Source of the DNA: Sulfitobacter sp.
GTDB taxonomy: Bacteria; Pseudomonadota; Alphaproteobacteria; Rhodobacterales; Rhodobacteraceae
Assembly: GCA_024636405.1 (NCBI GenBank)
Contig: JAGXHC010000092.1
Location: forward strand, 1-33,780
Direction of reading: 5' to 3'
Length of the DNA stretch: 33,780 bases
This document shows, one piece after another, positions 1-6,578 of this stretch. Position 1 is the first letter of the stretch. The number at the start of each line of letters is the position of its first letter. The position numbers and the translations under genes are program-made. The notes beneath the pieces were generated by a model, which saw only the letters and a program-made list of their open reading frames with translations, was not told where the DNA came from and made no database searches.

Positions 1-682
1 GGGTAGAGCCGACAAAACCCACGGACTGGATCACGGGATGGTGCAGGATCGCATCGACCGCTTCCTTGTCGCCGTTGACCACCTGGATGATCCCCTTGGG
101 CAGGCCCGCTTCTTCCAGCAGTTCCGCCAGCATCAGCGGGACAGACGGATCACGCTCGGATGGTTTCAGGATGAAGGCGTTGCCGCACACGATGGCAGGT
201 GCGAACATCCACATCGGGATCATCGCGGGGAAGTTGAAGGGCGTGATGCCGGCAGAAACACCCAAAGGCTGACGCATGGAATACATGTCGATGCCGGGGC
301 CGGCGCTGTCTGTATAGTCGCCTTTGAGCAGTTCAGGCGCGCCAATGCAGTATTCCACGACCTCAAGTCCTCGCTGCACATCCCCTGCGGCGTCTGGCAA
401 GGTCTTGCCGTGCTCGCGGCTCAGCGCTTCGGCCAGCTTGTCCATATCGCGGTTCAGCAGATCGACGAATTTCATCATGACGCGCGCGCGGCGCTGCGGG
501 TTGACGGCGGCCCAAGCAGGTTGTGCGGCCATGGCGTATTTTACGGCCTGGTCCATCTCGTCTGCATTGGCCAGCGGGCACTTTGCCTGCACTTCGCCCG
601 TCGCTGGGTTGTAGACGTCGGCAAAACGGCCCGACGTGCCTTTGACGTGTTCGCCGTTCAGGTAATGGGTCAACTCTTGCAT
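1..682 (-). CDS. mmsA: Methylmalonate-semialdehyde dehydrogenase, 5' part only
   Basis: CoA-acylating aldehyde dehydrogenase that converts methylmalonate semialdehyde to propionyl-CoA (and malonate semialdehyde to acetyl-CoA) in valine and myo-inositol breakdown; cytosolic. The gene runs off the left edge, leaving about 227 N-terminal residues of a family that is usually near 500. Visible are the start MQELTHYLNGEHVKG, the stretch NPATGEV typical of the superfamily, and the NAD-binding part with ITPFNFPAMIPMW followed by ILKPSERDPS. The catalytic cysteine lies outside the window. The ATG at 682-680 has GGAGG six bases upstream. It is transcribed away from a LysR-type regulator, which probably controls it. 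The family call is firm. The choice of mmsA over other CoA-acylating aldehyde dehydrogenases rests on the PFNFPAMIPMWMF segment. Confidence 0.9.
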   Translation of the reverse strand, partial: MQELTHYLNGEHVKGTSGRFADVYNPATGEVQAKCPLANADEMDQAVKYAMAAQPAWAAVNPQRRARVMMKFVDLLNRDMDKLAEALSREHGKTLPDAAGDVQRGLEVVEYCIGAPELLKGDYTDSAGPGIDMYSMRQPLGVSAGITPFNFPAMIPMWMFAPAIVCGNAFILKPSERDPSVPLMLAELLEEAGLPKGIIQVVNGDKEAVDAILHHPVIQSVGFVGST

Positions 683-717
683 GGGAATCCTCCGGTTATA
701 TTTAGCGCAAGGATAGG

Positions 718-775
718 CTTGCAAAAAACCAAGATAAAGGGGCATGAAGTCAAAACTGTTTTGCATTTTTGCAAG
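718..775. promoter_or_regulatory. Candidate LysR operator between mmsA and its divergent regulator
   Basis: CTTGCAAAAA at 718-727 is repeated in inverted orientation as TTTTTGCAAG at 766-775. The right copy is also part of the palindrome TTGCATTTTTGCAA (761-774). This lies in the shared upstream region of mmsA and the LysR-type gene, where such regulators normally bind. Assignment to this regulator is inference. Confidence 0.4.
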
Positions 776-800
776 ATGGGTGCCGGCAGGAGAGCCGGGA

Positions 801-855
801 GGGGGCCAGCCCCCGTCCTTGCGGACCCCCCCGGAGTTTATTTGGCAAAATGAAG
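801..855 (+). repeat. Dispersed repeat, copy 1
   Basis: A self-complementary GGGGGCCAGCCCCC (801-814) is followed by a run of C and then GGAGTTTATTTGGCAAAATG with AAG after it (833-855). The same two blocks recur at 17072-17116, with one mismatch (T/C at the eighth base) in the 23-base tail and a different short spacer. The repeat ends 14 bases before the LysR-type start codon. Confidence 0.75.
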
Positions 856-869
856 GGAAAGGGGGCGCG

Positions 870-1766
870 ATGTTGGGAAACTGGGATGATTTGAGGTTGT
901 TTTTGGCGGTGGCACGCGAACAAAGCCTTTCGGGAGCGGGCAAGGTCTTGCGGCTTGATCCGGCGACACTGGGACGCCGGATGGCGCGGGTCGAAAAAGG
1001 CCTTGGGGTGACGTTATTTGTGAAATCGCCCACGGGCTATGCGCTGACCGACGCTGGCGCGCAATTGCTTGCACGCGCCGAAGCGGCCGAGCAGGCGATG
1101 CGCGTGGCAACGGCAGAGGTGGCAGAACCGTCAGAAGGATTGACCGGACAAATCAGGATCGGTGCGCCGGATGGCTGTGCCAACTATCTGCTGCCACAAG
1201 TCTGCGCGCGTCTGGTGGCCGAGAATCCCGAGCTTGATATCCAGATTGTTGCCTTGCCGAGGGTATTTAACCTGTCGCGGCGCGAGGCGGATATGGCGAT
1301 CGGCGTAAGCGCGCCCACTGCAGGGCGGTTGATCGTGCAAAAAATCACCGACTACCGGCTGCATCTGGCGGCCTCCAAGCAATATCTGGCTCAAAGCCCT
1401 CCCATCAGCGGTGTCACCGACCTGCTGGGACATCGATTGGTCGGGTATATCCCTGATATGATCTTTGACCGTGAACTGGATTACCTGACCGAGTTGGGCA
1501 TGACCCGCGTGCCGCTTGCGTCAAATTCGGTGTCTGTGCAGGTCAATATGATCCGACAGGGGGGCGGTGTGGGTATCGTGCATGATTTCTCGCTGTCTGC
1601 CACGCCCGGTGTGACGCGTATCTTGACAAAGGAGGTGAGCCTGAGCCGCGCTTTCTATCTTATTCGCCACGAGGATGACCGGCGTAATCAAAGGTTAAGC
1701 CGTTTTGCGGAAGGTTTGGCGCAAGGCGTGCGACAGGAAGTTGCGCGGCTTGAGGCAAATGCTTGA
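870..1766 (+). CDS. LysR-family transcriptional regulator
   Basis: DNA-binding regulator of 298 residues, the usual LysR length. The N-terminal winged helix-turn-helix covers about residues 1-60 (LGNWDDLRLFLAVAREQSLSGAG..., then LDPATLGRRMARVEKGLGVTLF), and the rest is the periplasmic-binding-protein-like effector domain. I chose the ATG at 870 because it begins the conserved domain and follows a purine-rich GGGAAAGGGGGCG. Longer in-frame starts would translate the dispersed repeat at 801-855. It is divergent from mmsA and so probably regulates it, perhaps in response to a valine or inositol breakdown intermediate. The ligand cannot be read from sequence. Confidence 0.9.
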   Translation: MLGNWDDLRLFLAVAREQSLSGAGKVLRLDPATLGRRMARVEKGLGVTLFVKSPTGYALTDAGAQLLARAEAAEQAMRVATAEVAEPSEGLTGQIRIGAPDGCANYLLPQVCARLVAENPELDIQIVALPRVFNLSRREADMAIGVSAPTAGRLIVQKITDYRLHLAASKQYLAQSPPISGVTDLLGHRLVGYIPDMIFDRELDYLTELGMTRVPLASNSVSVQVNMIRQGGGVGIVHDFSLSATPGVTRILTKEVSLSRAFYLIRHEDDRRNQRLSRFAEGLAQGVRQEVARLEANA

Positions 1767-1827
1767 CACGTAACAGTATTAAAGGGAACCTTAGGGGAAG
1801 AGCAATAATATTGCGGAGGGTTATTTA

Positions 1828-2262
1828 ATGCTTGTATCTCAAATCCTGAAAACCAAGTCGGACGACAGTGTGACCACGGTCAAGCCGACAATGCTGATTG
1901 CAGAGGCTGCCAAGATGCTGGCAGACAAGCGGATCGGTACGCTGGTGATTTCAAGTGACGGGAAATCACCAGATGGGATCCTGTCAGAGCGTGATATCGT
2001 GCGCGAATTGGGCAACCAGGGCGCTGCATGTCTGGACATGACTGTGGAAAGCCTGATGACCCGCAAGCTGGTGACCTGCACCAAAAACGAGCGGTCGGAT
2101 GCGATTTTGTCAAAGATGACCGAAGGGCGGTTTCGCCATATGCCTGTGATCGAGGACGGCGTTCTGATTGGGTTGGTGTCGCTGGGCGACGTGGTCAAGG
2201 CGCGGCTGATGCAGTTGTCGATGGAAAAAGACGCCCTTGAAGGGATGATCATGGGGCACTGA
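1828..2262 (+). CDS. CBS-domain pair protein
   Basis: A 144-residue protein made almost entirely of two CBS domains (about residues 8-65 and 76-135). CBS pairs bind adenosyl ligands such as AMP, ATP or S-adenosylmethionine and act as energy sensors. Typical motifs are VKPTMLIAEAAKMLADKRIGTL, ILSERDIVREL and the second-domain GRFRHMPVIEDGVLIGLVSLGDVVK. It is probably soluble, as there is no signal peptide or membrane segment. GGAGGG lies 8-9 bases before the ATG. It lies 61 bases behind the LysR-type gene and 87 bases ahead of coaD, so it may be its own unit. The partner and ligand are unknown. Confidence 0.9.
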   Translation: MLVSQILKTKSDDSVTTVKPTMLIAEAAKMLADKRIGTLVISSDGKSPDGILSERDIVRELGNQGAACLDMTVESLMTRKLVTCTKNERSDAILSKMTEGRFRHMPVIEDGVLIGLVSLGDVVKARLMQLSMEKDALEGMIMGH

Positions 2263-2349
2263 CCCTTTGGCGTAAAAGGGCGTTGCGTTCCGGACGCGTA
2301 AATGCTTGCTTGCACCGAAATTTCTGACCCAAGAAAACAGGATTGCCCT

Positions 2350-2847
2350 ATGCGCGTTGGCCTTTATCCCGGCACATTTGACCCGATTACATTGGGCCAC
2401 CTTGATATCATCCGACGCGCTTCGACCTTGGTGGACAAACTGGTGATAGGGGTGGCCATCAACCGCGACAAAGGCCCGTTGTTTGAGCTGGAGGAACGGG
2501 TCGAGCTGATCACATCTGAATGTACGGAACTGTCCAAAGAGATGGGGACAGAGATTGTCGTGCACCCGTTTGAAAATCTTTTGATCGATTGCGCGCGCGA
2601 TGTCGGGGCGCAGATGATCATTCGTGGCCTGCGTGCCGTGGCAGATTTTGAGTATGAATATCAGATGGTTGGCATGAACCGAAAACTTGATGACAGCATC
2701 GAGACAGTGTTCATGATGGCCGAAGCCGAACATCAGGCCATCGCCAGCAAGCTGGTCAAGGAAATTGCCCGGCTTGGCGGCGACGTCAGCAAATTCGTGA
2801 CGCCCGCCGTCAATGCCGAGCTGAAAAGACGCTTCGCAAAGAAATAA
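2350..2847 (+). CDS. coaD: Phosphopantetheine adenylyltransferase
   Basis: Transfers AMP from ATP to 4'-phosphopantetheine to give dephospho-CoA, the penultimate step of CoA synthesis; cytosolic, usually a hexamer. The 165-residue length matches the family. Seen are the nucleotidyltransferase signature YPGTFDPITLGHLDII (T-x-G-H) near the N terminus, the NRDKGPLF loop, IIRGLRAVADFEYEYQM and the C-terminal AEHQAIASKLVKEIA with GGDVSKFVTPAV. The ATG at 2350 starts the conserved MRVGLYPGTFD. An in-frame ATG at 2302 would add 16 unconserved residues. The stop codon lies only four bases from the stop of the convergent gap gene, with no terminator between them. Confidence 0.97.
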   Translation: MRVGLYPGTFDPITLGHLDIIRRASTLVDKLVIGVAINRDKGPLFELEERVELITSECTELSKEMGTEIVVHPFENLLIDCARDVGAQMIIRGLRAVADFEYEYQMVGMNRKLDDSIETVFMMAEAEHQAIASKLVKEIARLGGDVSKFVTPAVNAELKRRFAKK

Positions 2848-2851
2848 CCGC

Positions 2852-3853
2852 TTACAGGAACTTGGCGATTACCCGCGAAGTATCCAGCATGCGGTTCGAA
2901 AAGCCCCATTCATTGTCATACCAAGCCATGACGCGCACCTGCGTGCCGCCCTGAACCGACGTCTGATCGGTCGCCACAACGCATGAATGGATGTCGTGGT
3001 TCAGATCGATCGAGACCAACGGGCGGTCGACCATTCCCATGATCCCTTTGAGGGGACCTTCGGAGGCCGCGCGCAAAACATCATTCACCTCGGTAGCGGT
3101 CACGTCGCGCGAGACTTCAATGACCAGATCAACGCAAGAGACGTTTGGCGTGGGGACGCGGATTGCCGTACCACCGATCAACCCGTCAAGCTCGGGCAGG
3201 ACCTTGCCCAGCGTCTTGGCGGCACCGGTTGTGGTGGGAATCATCGACATTGACGCGGCACGTGCGCGGTAAAGATCGCTATGCGCCGTGTCATGGGTCG
3301 GCTGGTCGCCGGTGAAAGCGTGGATCGTCGTCATGTGCCCGTGCACAATCTTGAACGCGTCGTTCAGCGTCTTGGTCAGCGGTGCCATGCAGTTTGTGGT
3401 GCAAGACGCGTTGCTCATCACGACATCATCTGCGTCGATCAGATCGTGGTTCACACCGTAAACGATTGTTTTCATGGCGTCTTTGCCTGGCGCAGAGATA
3501 AGCACGCGTTTCGAGCCATTTTTAAGATGCTTTGCGGCACCGTCGTAGCTTACGAAAATACCGGTGCATTCCAGTGCGATATCGACATCGCCCCAAGGCA
3601 GCGCGGCGGGGTCGCGCTCGGCTGTGACGCGGATCGGGCCCTGGCCCACATCCATCGTGCCATCGCCCAAAGTGACCGGGCGGCCAAATCGACCATGGAC
3701 GGAGTCGAATTCGAACAGATGTGCGTTTGTCTCAAGCGGGGCAAGATCATTGATTGCGACCACCTGAAGGTCATCACCACCCTGTTCAATCAAGGCGCGC
3801 AGGACGTTTCGGCCGATGCGGCCAAATCCGTTGATTGCAAGTTTGGTTGCCAT
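2852..3853 (-). CDS. gap: Type I glyceraldehyde-3-phosphate dehydrogenase, NAD-type paralog
   Basis: Interconverts glyceraldehyde-3-phosphate and 1,3-bisphosphoglycerate in glycolysis and gluconeogenesis. The 333 residues match the family. The Rossmann motif INGFGRIGR is at residues 7-15, the catalytic Cys151 sits in SNASCTTNC, and WYDNEWGFSNRM is near the C terminus. Asp36 (AINDL) is at the position that normally favours NAD over NADP. Two ATG codons lie close together; the one at 3853 is preferred because AGGAG is seven bases upstream, whereas the one at 3859 almost touches AGGAG. A second paralog lies about 330 bases upstream on the same strand. The palindrome TGATAGCGCTAACA (3871-3884), just upstream of the start codon, is a likely operator. 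Confidence 0.95.
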   Translation of the reverse strand: MATKLAINGFGRIGRNVLRALIEQGGDDLQVVAINDLAPLETNAHLFEFDSVHGRFGRPVTLGDGTMDVGQGPIRVTAERDPAALPWGDVDIALECTGIFVSYDGAAKHLKNGSKRVLISAPGKDAMKTIVYGVNHDLIDADDVVMSNASCTTNCMAPLTKTLNDAFKIVHGHMTTIHAFTGDQPTHDTAHSDLYRARAASMSMIPTTTGAAKTLGKVLPELDGLIGGTAIRVPTPNVSCVDLVIEVSRDVTATEVNDVLRAASEGPLKGIMGMVDRPLVSIDLNHDIHSCVVATDQTSVQGGTQVRVMAWYDNEWGFSNRMLDTSRVIAKFL

Positions 3854-3870
3854 GAGCATTCTCCTGAATT

Positions 3871-3884
3871 TGATAGCGCTAACA
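3871..3884. promoter_or_regulatory. LacI-type palindrome upstream of gap
   Basis: TGATAGCGCTAACA is a near-perfect palindrome with a central CG, the form typical of LacI-family operators. It ends 18 bases upstream of the gap start codon. Related copies lie at 5273-5286 and 5292-5305, with a weaker one at 5220-5233. In Rhodobacter the LacI-family protein CceR is reported to control central carbon genes. That this box belongs to it is my inference from memory. Confidence 0.5.
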
Positions 3885-3975
3885 TGGCGATTTAGACAAA
3901 AGAGTCAACCGTGGGGCAGGAAATCACCTGCGTGATGGTCTGAAATCATCTTGGATCTGACAACTTAGTCTCCAA

Positions 3976-4119
3976 TCAACGCCAAAACGCGACCCATTCA
4001 ATCAAGTCCAGAAACTTTTTGCTGAGAAAAACCAGGTTTTCATTTTCATACATCAACGTGTCGACCGTAAATGCCCCGATCAGGATAAAACCCAAAACCA
4101 ACGAAATAGGAGTGTTCAT
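3976..4119 (-). CDS. Small membrane protein between the two gap genes (47 residues)
   Basis: A 47-residue reading frame with the start ATG at 4119-4117 and AAGGA eight bases upstream. It begins MNTPISLVLGFILIGAFTVD: one hydrophobic segment (about residues 5-20), followed by a charged turn (MYENENLVF) and an amphipathic tail ending LDLIEWVAFWR. The tail looks like a second membrane-associated helix closed by aromatic residues and Arg. The same frame stays open into the upstream gap gene, but that extension is a shadow. I believe similar short proteins occur at gap loci of other Rhodobacteraceae, but cannot verify it here. Being co-directional and between the two gap genes suggests co-transcription. 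The function is unknown. Confidence 0.7.
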   Translation of the reverse strand: MNTPISLVLGFILIGAFTVDTLMYENENLVFLSKKFLDLIEWVAFWR

Positions 4120-4180
4120 GGCGTATTTCCTTGCGCAGGCGTTGCCTTGATATGACAGGGCAACGCTGGTGCTGCAAGTC

Positions 4181-5182
4181 TCAGCCCAGTTTACCCATCG
4201 CGACGGCGACATCGGCCATGCGCACCGAAAAGGCCCACTCGTTGTCGTACCATGCCAGCACGCGCACCATCCGGTTTGCGACAACCATCGTTTGATCGGG
4301 CGCAAAGATCGAGCTGTGTTCGGTGTGGTTGAAATCGATCGATACCTTTTGTTCGGGATCATATGCCAGAACGCGGCTCATCGGGCCTTGGCTCGCGGCA
4401 AGCATTGCGGCGTTCACCTCGTCTACGGTCACGTCGCGCGATGCGCGAAAGGTCAGATCGACAGCGCTGACGTTCGGGGTCGGTACGCGCATTGCGGTAC
4501 CGTCCAGCTTGCCCTTGAGGGCAGGCAGCACTTCGCCCAATGCGGCAGCAGCCCCGGTCGAGGTCGGAATAAGCGCCATTCCCGCGGCACGTGCACGGTA
4601 CAAATCATCATGGCGGCGGTCCAGTGTCGGCTGATCGCCGGTATAGCTGTGGATCGTGGTCATGATGCCATATTCGATGCCGAATGCTTCATGCAGAACC
4701 TTTGCCAGCGGGGCCAGACAGTTGGTGGTGCACGACCCGTTCGAGATCATCGTGTCGGAGGTCTGCAAGTCGCCTTCGTTCACGCCGTAAACCACTGTAC
4801 GGTCGACGTTTTTGCCTGGCGCTGACAGCAAAACGCGCTTGGCACCACGTTCAAGATGTACTTTTGCCTTGGTGCCGTCGTTGAATTTTCCGGTGCATTC
4901 CAGAACGACATCGCAGCCGTCCCAGTTCAACTCACGCATGTTGTAGGTCGACATGACTTCGATTGGGCCTTGGCCCAAGTCCAATGTGCCAGAGCCGATT
5001 TTGACTTCGTTTGGGAAACGCCCATGGACGGAATCGTATTTGATCAGATGTGCCGCACTCTCGATCGGGCCAGTGGCGTTGATGCGCACCACTTCGATGT
5101 CATCGCGCCCTGAAGCTGCGATATGAGAGAGGGTGCAGCGACCAATACGGCCAAATCCGTTAATACCAACTTTGATGGTCAT
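4181..5182 (-). CDS. gap: Type I glyceraldehyde-3-phosphate dehydrogenase, second paralog, probably NADP-type
   Basis: Second GAPDH of 333 residues. INGFGRIGR is at residues 7-15, Cys151 sits in SNGSCTTNC, and WYDNEWAFSVRM is near the C terminus. At the coenzyme-determining position it has Ala36 (RINAT) where its neighbour has Asp36. Loss of this Asp is what Bacillus GapB and other NADP-using, gluconeogenic GAPDHs show, so I infer NADP preference and an anabolic role. AAAGGA lies upstream of the ATG at 5182. The promoter is shared with the divergent DUF808 gene, and three TTAGCG-type boxes lie in that region, pointing to carbon-source regulation. Confidence 0.93.
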   Translation of the reverse strand: MTIKVGINGFGRIGRCTLSHIAASGRDDIEVVRINATGPIESAAHLIKYDSVHGRFPNEVKIGSGTLDLGQGPIEVMSTYNMRELNWDGCDVVLECTGKFNDGTKAKVHLERGAKRVLLSAPGKNVDRTVVYGVNEGDLQTSDTMISNGSCTTNCLAPLAKVLHEAFGIEYGIMTTIHSYTGDQPTLDRRHDDLYRARAAGMALIPTSTGAAAALGEVLPALKGKLDGTAMRVPTPNVSAVDLTFRASRDVTVDEVNAAMLAASQGPMSRVLAYDPEQKVSIDFNHTEHSSIFAPDQTMVVANRMVRVLAWYDNEWAFSVRMADVAVAMGKLG

Positions 5183-5219
5183 GGCGCGTCCTTTGAGAAA
5201 TGCGGTGACGTTGCGCGCT

Positions 5220-5233
5220 CTATAGCGTTAGGG
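5220..5233. promoter_or_regulatory. Weak LacI-type box upstream of second gap
   Basis: CTATAGCGTTAGGG keeps the core ATAGCG.TA of the better box at 3871-3884 but loses the outer arms. It lies 38 bases upstream of the second gap start codon. Confidence 0.25.
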
Positions 5234-5272
5234 CGCGGCTGTAAGAAAGGGGAAAAGGGAATAGTTTCCGTA

Positions 5273-5286
5273 TGTTAGCGTTAACC
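5273..5286. promoter_or_regulatory. LacI-type box in the gap/DUF808 divergent promoter
   Basis: TGTTAGCGTTAACC differs from a perfect TGTTAGCGCTAACA palindrome at two positions. It lies 19 bases from the next box and 53 bases from the weak one, so both gaps are near whole helical turns. Confidence 0.45.
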
Positions 5287-5291
5287 TCTGA

Positions 5292-5305
5292 TGTTAGCGG
5301 TAAAT
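5292..5305. promoter_or_regulatory. Second LacI-type box in the gap/DUF808 divergent promoter
   Basis: TGTTAGCGGTAAAT keeps the full left half-site TGTTAGCG and a degenerate right half. It begins 19 bases after the start of the box at 5273. Confidence 0.35.
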
Positions 5306-5371
5306 GTCACAGGGTCTTTGCCTTCGCGCGTCGCTGGGGTAGGCTGCTCAGGATATATTTGGAGAGTTGAG

Positions 5372-6361
5372 ATGAGCGGTTTACTGGCGCTGTTGGATGA
5401 TGTGGCGGCCATTGCCAAAGTGGCAGCGGCAAGTGTGGATGACGTGTTCGGCCAAGCGGCCAAGGCCAGTGCGAAAGCAGCAGGGGCTGTGATCGACGAT
5501 GCGGCGGTCACGCCAAAATATGTGCATGGCTTCGAAGCGAACCGTGAATTGCCGATCATCTGGCGGATCACCAAGGGGTCGCTGAAGAACAAGCTGGTGT
5601 TCTTGCTTCCGGCGGGATTGCTGCTCTCGAACTTTGCGCCTTGGGCCATACCGCCGCTTTTGATGCTTGGCGGTGCCTATCTGTGTTTTGAAGGGGCCGA
5701 GAAGGTTGCCCATGCTTCGGGGATCGGCGGCGCGGGCCACGAGGATCACCCCGGCAAGAAAGAGGTGATCGAGGATCCCGCGCATCTGGAAGAGGAAAAG
5801 GCCCAAGGGGCAATCAAGACTGATTTCATCCTGTCCGCCGAGATCATGACGATTGTTCTGTCCAACCTCGCCGTGTCGAACTTCTGGACGGAGGCGGCGG
5901 CGCTGGCCGCGGCTGCTGTGATGATTACCGTCGCCGTTTACGGATCGGTGGCGTTGATCGTCAAGGCCGATGATGTCGGGCTTTACATGGCGAAAAACGG
6001 CAATCTCGGCCCCACGCGGGTGCTGGGGCGCGCGATTGTGCGTGGGATGCCGGGTTTTCTCAAGGCGCTGACAATTGTCGGTACGGCAGCGATGCTTTGG
6101 GTCGGCGGGTCGATCATCATCCACGGGATGGAGGAGTTGGGCTTTGGTGCGCTTGGACACTTTATCCACGATATTGCGGTCTCGATCGGTAATTTGGTGC
6201 CGTCTTATCGTGGTGCCGTTGAATGGATTGCCAAGGCTGCGATTGATGGCATTTTGGGGCTGGCTTTGGGCTTGCTGCTGATCCCTCTGGGCGAGAAAAT
6301 TGTCACCCCCCTGTGGCGCGCCGTGTTCAACCGCAAAAAGAAAGACCCCGCAGCGGTCTAG
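5372..6361 (+). CDS. DUF808 family inner-membrane protein (YedI-like)
   Basis: A 329-residue integral membrane protein of the DUF808 family, which includes E. coli YedI; its function is not established. The family start MSGLLALLDDVAAIAKVAAA is present, followed by VDDVFGQAAKASAKAAGAVIDDAAVTP and then hydrophobic segments at about residues 70-110, 155-195, 230-255 and 290-312. The ATG at 5372 has GGAGAG upstream and begins the conserved family start; an in-frame ATG at 5291 would add 27 unconserved residues. It is divergent from the second gap gene and shares a promoter region that carries LacI-type boxes, so it may follow carbon metabolism. Any transport role is speculation. Confidence 0.9.
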   Translation: MSGLLALLDDVAAIAKVAAASVDDVFGQAAKASAKAAGAVIDDAAVTPKYVHGFEANRELPIIWRITKGSLKNKLVFLLPAGLLLSNFAPWAIPPLLMLGGAYLCFEGAEKVAHASGIGGAGHEDHPGKKEVIEDPAHLEEEKAQGAIKTDFILSAEIMTIVLSNLAVSNFWTEAAALAAAAVMITVAVYGSVALIVKADDVGLYMAKNGNLGPTRVLGRAIVRGMPGFLKALTIVGTAAMLWVGGSIIIHGMEELGFGALGHFIHDIAVSIGNLVPSYRGAVEWIAKAAIDGILGLALGLLLIPLGEKIVTPLWRAVFNRKKKDPAAV

Positions 6362-6528
6362 CCATCTGCGGGGAACGGCGGGTTCGAACCCAACCCGTGA
6401 ATTCGTCAGGTGCGGCGAATGTCTGGTTCACGTTTCACCCCTTCTGCGGTCCTTTGCAGAATAGAGCTGCGTGCTGCAACGGCACCATTTAATGCGCAGC
6501 GGTCTGATGTAGCACTACCTGAAAACGC

Positions 6529-6555
6529 AAAAGGGGGCCTGCGTGGCCCCCTTTT
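6529..6555 (-). terminator. Intrinsic terminator of transketolase, probably bidirectional
   Basis: AAAAGGGGGCC and GGCCCCCTTTT form an 11-bp perfect stem around a 5-base loop, with a T run on either strand. It lies 24 bases beyond the transketolase stop and 168 bases beyond the convergent DUF808 gene. Confidence 0.9.
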
Positions 6556-6578
6556 AAATCTCTCAAAATACGGCTGGG

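Noticed and set aside
6380..6391. GGGTTCGAACCC looks like a tRNA T-arm
   Set aside because: It is a simple palindrome. The flanking bases do not make a 5-bp T-stem with proper acceptor, D and anticodon arms on either strand.
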